A stretch of DNA of 64,000 nucleotides. Source: Mycobacterium sp. 1081908.1. Its GTDB lineage: Bacteria > Actinomycetota > Actinomycetes > Mycobacteriales > Mycobacteriaceae. The stretch lies in NCBI RefSeq assembly GCF_001673535.1, contig NZ_LZLY01000133.1, positions 58,900-122,899 of the forward strand, in the 5' to 3' direction. The position numbers were made by a program, and so were the translations under genes. Positions 7,694 to 17,016 of the stretch are shown here, in pieces. Below the pieces are notes generated by a model. It saw only the letters and a list, made by a program, of their open reading frames with translations, had not been told where the DNA came from and ran no database searches. How positions within the stretch are numbered: the stretch's first letter is position 1; each line of letters begins with the position of its first letter.

Positions 7694-9697
7694 ATGCGCT
7701 CTGCTCGGCTGCTCGGCGTGATCCTGACGATCCTCACGGGTCTCGGGGCCGGGCTGCTGCTGGCACCGGCCGCCGGCGCGCACCCGCCGTTTCGGCTGCC
7801 GGATCAGGTCACCGACAACGCGAACGCGCTGCCGGATTCCGGCCGCGCCGCGGTGACGTCGGCCGTCGACAAGCTCTACGCCGATCGCCACATTCGGCTG
7901 TGGGTGGTCTACGTGGACGACTTCTCCGGGGAGAACGCGGAAAACTGGGCCAGGCGCACCCGTAGCGCCAGCGACCTGGGTGACTACGACGCGCTGCTGG
8001 CCGTCGCCACCACCGGACGGGCGTACGCCTTCTTCGTCCCCTCGGCGATCACGAGCGTCAGCGCGGGTCAGGTTGATTCGCTGCGGCGCACCAAGATCGA
8101 ACCCGCGCTGCGGGACGGCGACTGGAGCGGCGCCGCGGTCGCGGCGGCGAACGGGCTCGACACGACGCCGTCGTCGTCGGGTCGCCTAGTCCTGCTGGTC
8201 GCGCTGGGCGTCGTGGCCGCCGCCGTGGTGGCCCTGCTGGTCGTGATGCGCTATCGCCGCGGGCGACGGCGCGCCGCCGAGTTGGCCGCGGCGCGACGCG
8301 TCGATCCCACCGATCCCAACGCGCTGGCCGCGGTGCCGCTGACGGCCCTCGACGACCTGTCCCGCTCGATGGTGGTGGAGGTCGACAACGCGGTGCGCAC
8401 CAGCGCCAACGAGTTGACACTGGCGATCGACGAGTTCGGCGAGCAGCGGACCCAACCCTTCATCCACGCGGTGAGCAACGCCAAAGCCGCTCTGTCGCAA
8501 GCCTTTACCATGCGCCAGCAGCTGGACGACAGCACGCCCGAGACACCCGCGCAGCGCCGGGAGATGCTGACACGGGTGATCGTCTCGGCGGCGCGCGCCA
8601 ACCGCGAACTCGAATCACAACGGGAGGCGTTCGAACAGCTGCGGGTTTTGGTGGTCAACGCGCCGTCGCGGTTGGACGCCCTGACCCAGCAATATGTCGA
8701 CCTCACGGCCCGCATCGCCCCCGCCGAGCAGCGGCTGGCCGAGCTGCGCAAGGAATTCGACGCCGCGGCGCTGACTTCGGTGTCCGGCAACATCGCGAGC
8801 ACCAAGGGGAGGCTGGCGTTCGCGGACCGCAACATCGACTCCGCCCGCGATCTGGCCGGCGTCCAGGGCGGACAGCAGGCCGCGTTGGTCGACGCGATCC
8901 ATGCCGCCGAGGCCGCACTCGGACAGGCCCGCGCGCTGCTGGATGCGATCGACAACGCGGCAACCGACATCAGGCACGCCGTCGCCGCCTTGCCCGCGGT
9001 CATCGGCGAGATCCAAGCGGGCATCAAGCGCGCCGACGAACAGCTGCAGAAGGCGCGCGGCACCTCGGCGGGCCGCGCCGCCGACCTCACCGCCGCGCGC
9101 GACGAGGCGGCCGCGGCCATCATGGGCGCCCGCGGCGGTGGCGCCGCGGATCCCCTCGGCACGTTCGCCCGGATGACGAAGGCCGACGCCGCCCTCGATC
9201 GGGCCCTGGCCGCCGTCGCCCAGGAGCAGGCGACCGCCGAGCGGCTCGAGCGTTCCTTCGAGCAGGCCGCGTTCACGGCCCAGGCGCGGGTGCGCGGCGT
9301 CTCCGAGTACATCGACACCCGTCGGGGCAGCATCGGAGCCGAGGCCCGGACCCGGCTCGCCGAGGCCAAACGACACCTGCGGGCCGCCCAGGACAAGCGG
9401 TCGACCAACCCGTCCGAGGCGATTGCCCACGCCAACGCGGCGTCGACGCTGGCCGCCACCGCCCAGGCGCTCGCGAACGCGGACGTGCAGCAGGCCCAAC
9501 GCTTCTATGCCCGCCGCGGCAGCAGCGACACCGGCGCCATGATCGGCGGGATCATCATCGGCGACCTGCTCAGCGCGGGCATGCGGGGCGGGTTCGGCGG
9601 GTGGAGCCCCGCCTCCTTCGGCGGCGGTCCGAGCGCCTCGGGCTCGTGGGGTGGCTCCTCCGGCGGCGGCCTCATGGGTGGCGGCGGGCGGTTCTGA
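7694..9697 (+). CDS. TPM-domain membrane protein, Rv2345-like
   Basis: 667 residues. A signal peptide (to about 29, ending PAAGAHP) leads into a TPM domain (TLP18.3/Psb32/MOLO-1 type, about 32-160), which begins LPDQVTDNANALPDSGRAAV. One transmembrane helix follows near 165-187 (LVALGVVAAAVVALLVVMRY). Next come about 400 residues of Ala/Glu/Arg-rich helix, probably coiled coil, and a glycine-rich tail ending SGGGLMGGGGRF. The TPM domain should face outside the membrane and the helical part the cytosol. Function unknown. TAGATT lies only 5 bases before the ATG and no ribosome binding site is seen. Confidence 0.85.
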   Translation: MRSARLLGVILTILTGLGAGLLLAPAAGAHPPFRLPDQVTDNANALPDSGRAAVTSAVDKLYADRHIRLWVVYVDDFSGENAENWARRTRSASDLGDYDALLAVATTGRAYAFFVPSAITSVSAGQVDSLRRTKIEPALRDGDWSGAAVAAANGLDTTPSSSGRLVLLVALGVVAAAVVALLVVMRYRRGRRRAAELAAARRVDPTDPNALAAVPLTALDDLSRSMVVEVDNAVRTSANELTLAIDEFGEQRTQPFIHAVSNAKAALSQAFTMRQQLDDSTPETPAQRREMLTRVIVSAARANRELESQREAFEQLRVLVVNAPSRLDALTQQYVDLTARIAPAEQRLAELRKEFDAAALTSVSGNIASTKGRLAFADRNIDSARDLAGVQGGQQAALVDAIHAAEAALGQARALLDAIDNAATDIRHAVAALPAVIGEIQAGIKRADEQLQKARGTSAGRAADLTAARDEAAAAIMGARGGGAADPLGTFARMTKADAALDRALAAVAQEQATAERLERSFEQAAFTAQARVRGVSEYIDTRRGSIGAEARTRLAEAKRHLRAAQDKRSTNPSEAIAHANAASTLAATAQALANADVQQAQRFYARRGSSDTGAMIGGIIIGDLLSAGMRGGFGGWSPASFGGGPSASGSWGGSSGGGLMGGGGRF

Positions 9698-9716
9698 GAC
9701 CCGGCGGACAAAGAAC

Positions 9717-9746
9717 GGGGCCGCACACCGATCGGTGTGCGGCCCC
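9717..9746. terminator. Bidirectional terminator, perfect 30-base palindrome
   Basis: GGGGCCGCACACCGA is followed at once by its exact reverse complement: 15 paired bases between two convergent genes, the TPM gene and the esx operon. The plus-strand tail is GCCTTG, without a long T-run. Its position and symmetry fit termination in both directions. Confidence 0.75.
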
Positions 9747-9763
9747 GCCTTGAAACGTTGCGA

Positions 9764-10048
9764 TCAGGCCCAGCTGGACCCGACGGCGCTGTCCGTGCTG
9801 GACATGTTGCTGCCCGCCGACTGCACCTTCTGGCCGTGAGCGTTGGCCTGCTCGTAGATCACCTGGAAGTTGCGACCCAACTGGGTGATGAACTCCTGGC
9901 AGGCCACCGAACCGGCGCCACCCCAGAAGTCACCAGCGGCCAGCACATCACGAACGATGGCCTGGTGCTCGGCTTCCAACGACGCGGCCTGGGCGCGAAT
10001 CGTCGCACCATGGGCATCCACATCGCCAAACTGGTAATTGATGGTCAT
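9764..10048 (-). CDS. ESAT-6-like protein, EsxN/EsxO family (ESX-5 type)
   Basis: 94 residues, starting MTINYQFGDVDAHGATIRAQ. The WXG turn is GDFWGGAGS, and the end SSTDSAVGSSWA is typical of the EsxN (Mtb9.9) subfamily. It is a secreted helical-hairpin protein that should pair with the product of the gene just upstream. AGGAGG precedes the ATG. It corresponds to esxO (Rv2346c) by position. The 3' two-thirds are repeated almost base for base at 12777-13018, with only a few differences. The subfamily is sure; an exact name is not given because several near-identical paralogues usually exist. Confidence 0.9.
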   Translation of the reverse strand: MTINYQFGDVDAHGATIRAQAASLEAEHQAIVRDVLAAGDFWGGAGSVACQEFITQLGRNFQVIYEQANAHGQKVQSAGSNMSSTDSAVGSSWA

Positions 10049-10077
10049 GTTTTCCTCCTGAAATAAAAGTGTGGGGG

Positions 10078-10374
10078 CTAGCTGCCGAGGATTTGCTGCG
10101 AGGCCTGCTCTTGCTGCTCGTAGTTGTTCGCGTCGCGGATCAGCCCGTCACGCACACCGTGCAGCATGTTCACGATGTTGCGGAACGCCTGATTCATCTG
10201 ACCCATGGTGTCGTAGGACGTCGCCTGCGCCTGGCCACTCCAGCCCGCACCGGCGATGTTCATCGACGACGCCCACATCTTGCGGGCCTCATCCTCAACG
10301 GTCTGCGCGTGGACCTCAAACCGGCCCGCCATCGCCCGCATCTCATGCGGGTCAGTCATAAAGCGTGTTGCCAT
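10078..10374 (-). CDS. ESAT-6-like protein, EsxM/EsxP family (ESX-5 type)
   Basis: 98 residues. MATRFMTDPHEMRAMAGRFE, WXG motif GAGWSGQAQ and the C-terminal YxxxE secretion motif in NNYEQQEQASQQILGS identify the CFP-10-side partner of the EsxM subfamily. It lies 29 bases upstream of the EsxN-like gene, the usual pair order for a secreted 1:1 heterodimer. AAGGAGAAAA precedes the ATG. It corresponds to esxP (Rv2347c). No ESX secretion machinery is nearby, so export would depend on ESX-5 encoded elsewhere. Confidence 0.9.
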   Translation of the reverse strand: MATRFMTDPHEMRAMAGRFEVHAQTVEDEARKMWASSMNIAGAGWSGQAQATSYDTMGQMNQAFRNIVNMLHGVRDGLIRDANNYEQQEQASQQILGS

Positions 10375-10481
10375 GTTGCCTTTTCTCCTTCTGGATGAAT
10401 TTCTTGCCTTGTGATACAGGTTGACCGTCGTAACTGGCTGTTACGCGGCATTGAAGCCGATGGCGGGATACTCCCTCTCTC

Positions 10482-10808
10482 TCAGCCGGCTGCTGGAGAA
10501 GTCGGTATCACGCCGGTAGTCCGCGGCAAGTCGAAGCGAGGTTCCGCCTCGCCCTGCCACTCGCTCCATTCGGCCCATTCGTTCCACTCGTCCATGCCCT
10601 CTGCCGCGGCCTCGGGGTTCAGCCCGTCGGTCGCGTTATTGCCGGCATCGGCGCCCTCTTCCGGCTCCGGTGCCCAATGGTCGTAATCATCCGGCGGCAC
10701 GGCTACACCCCACTTGAGGGGAACCGATAGGCCGCCGAGCATGCCGGACTCACCACGCTTCGCCGCTACTGCATCGTCCGGCAGCGGCGAACCAAGAGGC
10801 AATAGCAC
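10482..10808 (-). CDS. Rv2348c-like hypothetical protein upstream of the esx pair
   Basis: 108 residues from the GTG at 10808, which has GGAAGGGGG in front. The protein starts VLLPLGSPLPDDAVAAKRGE and contains SVPLKWGVAVPPDDYDHWAP. A very acidic, Trp-rich stretch (MDEWNEWAEWSEWQ) follows, and it ends GVIPTSPAAG. Length and sequence agree with my memory of Rv2348c, which lies in the same place before esxP-esxO. The frame stays open to 11246, but the added part is Arg/Pro-rich with no family features, so the shorter start is preferred. There is no signal peptide or membrane helix. Function unknown; position suggests a link with the esx pair 107 bases downstream. Confidence 0.75.
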   Translation of the reverse strand: MLLPLGSPLPDDAVAAKRGESGMLGGLSVPLKWGVAVPPDDYDHWAPEPEEGADAGNNATDGLNPEAAAEGMDEWNEWAEWSEWQGEAEPRFDLPRTTGVIPTSPAAG

Positions 10809-10838
10809 GCTGCCCCCTTCCTCAGCCGTCTCCGTACT

Positions 10839-10860
10839 TTTCTCACCCGGTGGTGAGAAA
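10839..10860. promoter_or_regulatory. 22-base palindrome upstream of the Rv2348c-esx operon
   Basis: TTTCTCACC and GGTGAGAAA are perfect 9-base arms around CGGT. The element begins 30 bases upstream of the GTG at 10808, so it lies in the promoter or 5' leader of the operon. An operator for a dimeric regulator is likely, although an mRNA hairpin is possible. No regulator is assigned. Confidence 0.5.
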
Positions 10861-11252
10861 TCCATCACCGAGTACTTCGCATCGTAAGTCAATCCGAAGC
10901 ACAATGCCCGAGTTTGATGGATTTCGCCCGTTTTAGAACAAGTGCGCGAACATCGGTGCGCCGGCGGCCGGATCCAGACCGGAGCGGGCGCCGGCATCGC
11001 ACCCCGCCGGCCGCCCCGGAAGTCGTTGCCACGCAACATTTTCCGTGACGGACAGCGTTGCCGGCGGGCCGCCCGGGGCGCACCGGCTCGCACCCGGGCG
11101 GTTTCCGGCGTGGAATTCGTTTGCGGGTATGGCACCCGGCAAGGGATTGACGGCCTTACGGTGGGCCCCAAAACGCGTTGGGAACGCATTGCGGCGGGTT
11201 TAGGCGTGCCACCTCGGGAAAAAATCGGTCGACCGCCGGTAAACATGCCGAA
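10861..11252. other. Non-coding stretch upstream of the esx operon
   Basis: About 390 bases with no supported gene. Frames are open by chance in high-GC DNA, but none has a binding site or family match. It should hold the operon promoter; TTGACT on the minus strand near 10885 is a possible -35, but I could not find a well-spaced -10. Nothing else is seen. Confidence 0.4.
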
Positions 11253-11293
11253 GGCGCGGGCGACACCCTTTCCCCCCGGGTGTCGCCCGCGCC
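11253..11293 (-). terminator. Terminator hairpin downstream of the PPE gene
   Basis: GGCGCGGGCGACACCC and its exact complement GGGTGTCGCCCGCGCC form a 16-bp stem with a 9-base loop, 44 bases past the PPE stop. No T-run follows on the minus strand. The stem is very stable and well placed to end the PPE transcript. Confidence 0.65.
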
Positions 11294-11305
11294 CTTGGTG
11301 GCTGA

Positions 11306-11326
11306 TTAGGACCAGCTAGACGCCGA
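11306..11326 (-). pseudogene. Possible 3' tip of a lost esx gene
   Basis: The minus strand ends S-A-S-S-W-S-stop, like the ...SSWA end of EsxN-type genes. The surrounding ~33 bases (11287-11320) resemble the sequence around the stop of the esx remnant at 12759-12792, including CCCGCGCCCTTGG at the hairpin edge. This suggests an esx gene once stood here after the PPE gene. The match is short and could partly be chance. Confidence 0.35.
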
Positions 11327-11336
11327 TTCCGGTGGC

Positions 11337-12548
11337 CTATCCGACGCCGGTTCGGGGTACCACGCTGGGCCGCGACTGGATCACGTGCGTCGGGCTGGCC
11401 CCACCGCGGCCCATCATGCCGCCGGGCATGCCCCCGGCACCCATGCCGCCGCCCATCGGCATCGGCATCATCGGCATGCCGCCGCCCATCGGCGCGCCCG
11501 CCGCCGCGGCCGCCGCGCCGGGCATCTCGCTGCCCAGGCCTGACATCGCTGCGCTGACCATCCGCGCCGGGGCCGACCCCTGCCAGTTCGGGGGCACCGA
11601 CATCGCCCCGACCAGCCGCGCCTTGCCGAGACCCGCCTCGGCGCCACCCAGGCCGCCGATCCCGCCGAGGCCCTTGCCCATGCCCGCGGGAGCGGCGCTG
11701 CTGACAAACTTCGCCGGGTCGACGGCCGCACCCGTCGCGCCCGCCAGCGCGGCCGCGTTCGAGCCGCCCATTCCCGCCTGGGCCGCCATCATGATCGGCG
11801 ACATCATCATGCTGACCGGCATCATGCCGACCTGCGCGACCGTCGACAGCGACGAAATCGGCGCCGCGGAGGCCAGCGACGACGCGGTACTCACCGCCGA
11901 CGAGACCGTTGACACCGCCGACGAAGCCCCAATCGCGCTCCCCACCGCACCCCCCAGGCCGGCGACCTGCGACGCCACGCCGGTGAGCGGTGCGCTCAGC
12001 AGCCCCGTCAGGCCCGACAGGTTCACCGGGGGCAGGCTGAACGACGGCAACGCCGCGGCCACGCCCATCGCCCCGCCGTGGTAGCCCACCATGGCGGCCA
12101 CGTCCTGGGCCCACATCTCCATGTACTCGAACTCGGTCATGAAGATCGCCGGGGTGTTCTGCCCCAGGATGTTCGTTGCGATCAGCGCCATCAGCTGGAC
12201 ACGGTTCGCGGTGACGGCCGGCGTGGGCACCGTCGCCGCCAGCGCGGACTCAAACGCCGTCGCCGCGGTCCGGGCCTGAAGGGCCGCGGTCTCCGCTTGC
12301 CCGGCGGCCGCGCTCAGCCAACCCACGTAGGGCGTCGCCGCCGCCGCCATCGACACCGAGGCCGGACCGGCCCACGGCCCGTCGGTCAGCCCGCTGATGA
12401 CGTTTTGGAACGACGACGCCGCGCCTGCCAAGTCCGTGGCCAGCGAGTCCCAGGCCGATGCCGCCATGAACAGGGGCCCCGACCCCGCGCCGGCGAACAT
12501 CAGCGCCGAGTTGATCTCCGGGGGAAAGAACGTGAAAGCAGGAACCAT
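11337..12548 (-). CDS. PPE family protein, PPE38-like (PPE-SVP subgroup)
   Basis: 403 residues from the ATG at 12548. The PPE domain (about 1-175) opens VPAFTFFPPEINSALMFAGA and contains GPASVSMAAAATPYVGWL and NILGQNTPAI. The SVP motif appears as LVGAMSVPPNWQGSAPARM near 325. The Met/Gly-rich end (MPMMPMPMGGGMGAGGMPGG) closes with RPSVVPRTGVG. Start, SVP block and tail agree with PPE38 of M. tuberculosis, a protein needed for export of many PE_PGRS and PPE-MPTR proteins through ESX-5. No PE partner is adjacent. esx debris on both sides recalls the PPE38-esxX-esxY-PPE71 cluster, where recombination is common. Confidence 0.85.
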   Translation of the reverse strand: MVPAFTFFPPEINSALMFAGAGSGPLFMAASAWDSLATDLAGAASSFQNVISGLTDGPWAGPASVSMAAAATPYVGWLSAAAGQAETAALQARTAATAFESALAATVPTPAVTANRVQLMALIATNILGQNTPAIFMTEFEYMEMWAQDVAAMVGYHGGAMGVAAALPSFSLPPVNLSGLTGLLSAPLTGVASQVAGLGGAVGSAIGASSAVSTVSSAVSTASSLASAAPISSLSTVAQVGMMPVSMMMSPIMMAAQAGMGGSNAAALAGATGAAVDPAKFVSSAAPAGMGKGLGGIGGLGGAEAGLGKARLVGAMSVPPNWQGSAPARMVSAAMSGLGSEMPGAAAAAAGAPMGGGMPMMPMPMGGGMGAGGMPGGMMGRGGASPTHVIQSRPSVVPRTGVG

Positions 12549-12730
12549 CAAAACCCCCACCCATCCGGCCGTACTGACGGCACAGTCCAACGATCAACAC
12601 ACACCATGAGCCGATACTAAGGCCATCGGCCATGAAAAATCCGGGGTTTTACCAAACCCTCAAGGCCGTCGTGGTGCCGAATTCGCCTCGGCGACCCGTC
12701 TGCGTAACCGCCGGCGCGATGGGACGCCTC

Positions 12731-12765
12731 GGGCGCGGGTAACGCGCGATGTGTTACCCGCGCCC
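12731..12765 (-). terminator. Terminator hairpin after the esx remnant
   Basis: GGGCGCGGGTAAC and GTTACCCGCGCCC form a perfect 13-bp stem with a 9-base loop, 11 bases past the stop of the esx remnant. It probably once ended the esx transcript and may now serve glyS. Confidence 0.6.
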
Positions 12766-12776
12766 TTGGAGGCCGA

Positions 12777-13018
12777 TCAGGCCCAGCTGGACCCGACGGC
12801 GCTGTCCGTGCTGGACATGTTGCTGCCCGCCGTCTGCACCTTCTGGCCGTGAGCGTTGGCCTGCTCGTAGATCACCTGGAAGTTGCGACCCAACTGGGTG
12901 ATGAACTCCTGGCAGGCCACCGAACCGGCGCCACCCCAGAAGTCACCAGCGGCCAGCACATCACGAACGATGGCCTGGTGCTCGGCTTCCAACGAGGCCG
13001 CCTGAGCGAGAATGGTCG
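12777..13018 (-). pseudogene. 5'-truncated EsxN-type gene abutting glyS
   Basis: From about 13018 down, the frame reads ILAQAASLEAEHQAIVRDVL and so on to SSTDSAVGSSWA, the same as the intact gene at 9764-10048. Between the start of that frame and 12777 there are only a few base changes, for example S to T near the end and changes at the truncated edge. The first ~17 codons, including the start codon and ribosome binding site, are missing. Homology stops 6 bases from the glyS stop codon. An internal ATG at 12992 would give 71 residues but has no binding site. A recombination or deletion joined this fragment to the end of glyS. Confidence 0.85.
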
Positions 13019-13023
13019 GGCGC

Positions 13024-14421
<1,398 letters not shown>

Positions 14422-14509
14422 TCCCTTTCGAAGATCCGGGCAGACGGGTGGGCGGCGAAGGCCGCCCGCAAAACATCAGCCATGGTATCGACCGCCGCCT
14501 CGGTCTTTG

Positions 14510-14529
14510 ACATGCGTCATCATGCATGT
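14510..14529 (+). promoter_or_regulatory. Inverted repeat upstream of smtB, candidate SmtB operator
   Basis: ACATGC and GCATGT are exact inverted repeats with 8 bases between, in the 187-base gap between glyS and smtB and 80 bases before the smtB start. ArsR/SmtB repressors bind such repeats over their own promoters and release with zinc. The assignment is by position and symmetry only. Confidence 0.4.
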
Positions 14530-14608
14530 GACAGTGGAAAGCGGCCGACCATGACGCCGTCGCGGCCCTTCCACAACAACCGGCACTTCTCGAGGTGATG
14601 ACTCTCGG

Positions 14609-15052
14609 ATGGCGATGTCCCCCTCGGTGCCCGTTTCCGAGCCCTCCTCGATGCCGACCGCCGCGGCCGACGAGCCGCGCTCCGACCTGGGCGCGGTGCC
14701 CCACCAGCACGGCGACGCGGGCCCCGGCGAGCACGCGAGGTTTCCCGAATACCCGGTGCCGCCGTCGCGGGAGATTCTCGACGCCGCCGGCGAGCTCCTG
14801 CGCGCGCTGGCCGCACCGGTGCGGATCGCCATCGTGCTGCAGCTGCGCGAGTCGCAGCGCTGCGTGCACGAACTGGTCGACGCCCTCGGCGTGCCGCAGC
14901 CGCTGGTCAGCCAGCATCTGAAGATCCTCAAGGCGGCCGGCGTGGTCGCCGGGGAGCGATCCGGCCGCGAGGTGCTCTACCGGCTGGCCGACCACCACCT
15001 GGCGCACATCGTCGTCGACGCGGTCGCCCACGCGAGTGAGGACGCGCTGTGA
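14609..15052 (+). CDS. smtB: Zinc-responsive ArsR/SmtB-family repressor
   Basis: 147 residues. A variable Pro/Glu-rich N-terminus of about 50 residues leads into a winged helix, with the recognition helix in VHELVDALGVPQPLVSQHLK and the wing in GVVAGERSGREVLYRLAD. The last helix, ADHHLAHIVVDAVAHASED, carries Asp/His ligands of the alpha-5 metal site typical of zinc sensors. It corresponds to Rv2358, which represses the smtB-zur operon until zinc binds. The downstream zur gene starts inside the stop codon (GTGA), so the two are translationally coupled. The length of the N-terminus is uncertain. Confidence 0.92.
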   Translation: MAMSPSVPVSEPSSMPTAAADEPRSDLGAVPHQHGDAGPGEHARFPEYPVPPSREILDAAGELLRALAAPVRIAIVLQLRESQRCVHELVDALGVPQPLVSQHLKILKAAGVVAGERSGREVLYRLADHHLAHIVVDAVAHASEDAL

Positions 15053-15441
15053 CCGGCACGAGCGTCCGTTCCACCCGGCAGCGGGCGGCGATTTCCACGC
15101 TGCTGGAGACGCTCGACGAATTCCGTTCCGCCCAGGAGCTGCACGACGAGCTACGCCGGCGCGGCGAGAACATCGGTTTGACCACCGTGTATCGCACCCT
15201 GCAGTCGATGGCCACGGCGGGCATGGTCGACACGCTGCGCACCGACACCGGCGAGTCGGTCTACCGCAGGTGCTCGGAGCACCATCACCACCATTTGGTG
15301 TGCCGCGGCTGTGGCTCCACGATCGAGGTGGGCGACCACGAGGTCGAGGAATGGGCGGCGCAAGTGGCCGCCAAGTACGGCTATTCCGACGTCAGCCACA
15401 CCATCGAGATCTTCGGAACGTGCTCGGAATGCGGATCCTAG
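15049..15441 (+). CDS. zur: Zinc uptake regulator (Fur family)
   Basis: 130 residues, Rv2359 (FurB) type. It represses zinc-import genes and alternative ribosomal protein genes when zinc is bound. The winged helix spans 1-80 (RSTRQRAAISTLLETLDEFR, then TTVYRTLQSMATAGMVDTLR). The dimerisation part carries CSEHHHHHLVCRGCGSTIEV and a final CSECGS, giving the structural zinc Cys pairs and the His-rich sensing site. It starts at GTG overlapping the smtB stop. Pairing with SmtB makes a two-sided zinc switch: SmtB shuts off zur at low zinc and Zur acts at high zinc. Confidence 0.95.
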   Translation: MTGTSVRSTRQRAAISTLLETLDEFRSAQELHDELRRRGENIGLTTVYRTLQSMATAGMVDTLRTDTGESVYRRCSEHHHHHLVCRGCGSTIEVGDHEVEEWAAQVAAKYGYSDVSHTIEIFGTCSECGS

Positions 15442-15450
15442 GCTGAACCG

Positions 15451-15477
15451 CGCCGGCGCCGGCCTCGTGTTTTTTTC
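15451..15477 (+). terminator. Intrinsic terminator after zur
   Basis: GCCGG/CCGGC within CGCCGGCGCCGGC is followed after a few bases by a run of seven T (15470-15476). It starts 10 bases past the zur stop and is the most classical terminator in the window. A-rich sequence further on (GAAAAAAG) could pair with the T-run in an alternative fold. Confidence 0.6.
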
Positions 15478-15586
15478 TGACCGGAAAAGTTCTGAAAAAA
15501 GTGTCCGATACGCGACCGTCGCGTGCTCCTACCCATGAGTGGCCCACGGGCCGAGGCAACCAGAACTCAAGGGAAGCGAGAACACG

Positions 15587-16591
15587 ATGCGGAAGCAACC
15601 AGCCCCCCACCTGCGGCCGGTACGCGACGTCGAGTCCCCGTCACTGCAGTTTCGCACCATCCACGGCTACCGCCGCGCCTTCCGCATCGCCGGCTCCGGG
15701 CCGGCCCTGCTGCTGATCCACGGCGTCGGCGACAAGTCCGAGTCCTGGGGGCCGGTGCACGCCAAGCTCGCGCAGCGGTTCACCGTCATCGCGCCGGACC
15801 TGCTGGGCCACGGCGAATCCGACAAGCCGCGCGCCGACTACTCGCTGCCCGCCTTCGCCAACGGGATGCGCGACCTGCTCGCCGTGCTGGGAATCGAGCG
15901 GGTCACCCTCGTCGGGCACTCGTTCGGCGGCGGCGTGGCGATGCAGTTCGCCTACCAATACCCGCATCTGGTCGAGCGCCTCGTGTTGGTCAGCGCCGGG
16001 GGCGTCGAGTCGGACGTGAGCTTCGCGCTGCGACTGGCGGCGATGCCGATGGGCAGCGAGGCGCTGTCCATGGTGCGCGTGCCGGGCGCGCTGCCCGCGA
16101 TGCGAGTCTTCGGCCGCGCCGTTCAGGCCCTGCTGGGTTCCACCAAGTTTGGCCGCGACGCCGTCGACACCGTGCGCCTGCTCGAGGGGTTTCGCGATCC
16201 CGCCGCCTTGTCGGCGTTCGCGCGCACGTTGCGGTCGGTGGTGGACGGGCGCGGCCAATACGTCACCATGCTCGATCGCAGCTACTTGGTGGACTCCGTT
16301 CCCGTGCAAATCATTTGGGGCGAAGACGACCTCGTTATCCCGGTGAGCCACGCCCGGACGGCCCACGCCGCGATGGCCGGGTCGCACCTCGAGATCTTCG
16401 AGAAGTCCGGGCACGTGCCGCATCACGACCACCCGGATCGCTTCGTCGAGGTCGTCGAACGATTCATGGACTCGACCCTGCCGGCCGATCACGACCCGAA
16501 CCTCATGCACTCCCTGCTGCGGACCGGCGCCCGCCTGGACCTCGCCGCCGGCTCGCCGGCCCTCGCGCCCGCCGAATCCGCCGTGTCCTAG
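15587..16591 (+). CDS. Alpha/beta-fold hydrolase (Rv2715-like)
   Basis: 334 residues. The oxyanion HG motif is in LLLIHGVGDKSESWG, the nucleophile elbow is VGHSFGGG with Ser near 112, the acid is likely D in WGEDDLVIPVSHA, and the catalytic His is in KSGHVPHHDHPDRF. All three catalytic residues are in place. It closely resembles Rv2715 as I remember it (RPVRDV...LQFRTIHGYRRAFRIAGSGP), a putative ester or C-C hydrolase of unknown substrate. The ATG at 15587 has GGGAAG about 10 bases upstream; the frame opens 16 codons earlier without a binding site. The stop overlaps the convergent Rv2360c-like gene by 4 bases. Confidence 0.88.
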   Translation: MRKQPAPHLRPVRDVESPSLQFRTIHGYRRAFRIAGSGPALLLIHGVGDKSESWGPVHAKLAQRFTVIAPDLLGHGESDKPRADYSLPAFANGMRDLLAVLGIERVTLVGHSFGGGVAMQFAYQYPHLVERLVLVSAGGVESDVSFALRLAAMPMGSEALSMVRVPGALPAMRVFGRAVQALLGSTKFGRDAVDTVRLLEGFRDPAALSAFARTLRSVVDGRGQYVTMLDRSYLVDSVPVQIIWGEDDLVIPVSHARTAHAAMAGSHLEIFEKSGHVPHHDHPDRFVEVVERFMDSTLPADHDPNLMHSLLRTGARLDLAAGSPALAPAESAVS

Positions 16592-17016
16592 CCCGTCACG
16601 GACCGCCGGATCTCGGCGCCCGTGTCCAGCACCAGCAGGATCAGGGTGCGCAGGGCGTCATCGGTCAGCCCGCCGCCGGGAAAGTTGTAGCGCAGCATCA
16701 CGTCACCGGTCTTGGCCGCGCCCCTGCCCGAGTTGCGCTGCACCGCCTTCTCGTTGGCCTTCTCGACCAGGGTGACGCTGCCGAAGTTGCTGTCGCGCGC
16801 CTGCTTGGCTATCTGGTCGCCGACCTTCTTGGTCAGCGGCAGGTCCCAGGCCAAGATCTGCGTGAGCGAGACCAGGTCAAGGCCCTCGGCGATGTTCACC
16901 ACCCGCAACGACGCCAGGGTGCCGTTGTGGCGCAACGTGAGTGCGCCGTCGGGTTCCTCGTCGACGGGAAGGACGTCGCGCAGTATCGACGCCAGACGTT
17001 CCTGCAGTGACGGCAC
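16588..17016 (-). CDS. Conserved hypothetical protein, Rv2360c-like
   Basis: 142 residues. The fold looks like a small alpha/beta domain: VDEEPDGALTLRHNGTLASL, then RVVNIAEGLDLVSLTQILAW, resembling YbjN/type III chaperone-like sensor folds. No catalytic motif, signal or membrane helix is seen. The GTG start shares one base with the uppS stop (TAGTG), so it is translated after uppS in the recO-uppS operon. The order matches M. tuberculosis. Function unknown. Confidence 0.8.
   Translation of the reverse strand: MPSLQERLASILRDVLPVDEEPDGALTLRHNGTLASLRVVNIAEGLDLVSLTQILAWDLPLTKKVGDQIAKQARDSNFGSVTLVEKANEKAVQRNSGRGAAKTGDVMLRYNFPGGGLTDDALRTLILLVLDTGAEIRRSVTG

Noticed and set aside
8251..9459. 402-codon minus-strand frame opposite the TPM-domain gene
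   Set aside because: Ser/Ala/Arg-rich antisense frame with no start site or domain; the plus-strand protein has a signal peptide, TPM domain and membrane helix.
10809..11246. 146-codon N-terminal extension of the Rv2348c-like gene
   Set aside because: Arg/Pro-rich, no family match. The GTG at 10808 has a good binding site and gives the 108-residue length I recall for Rv2348c.
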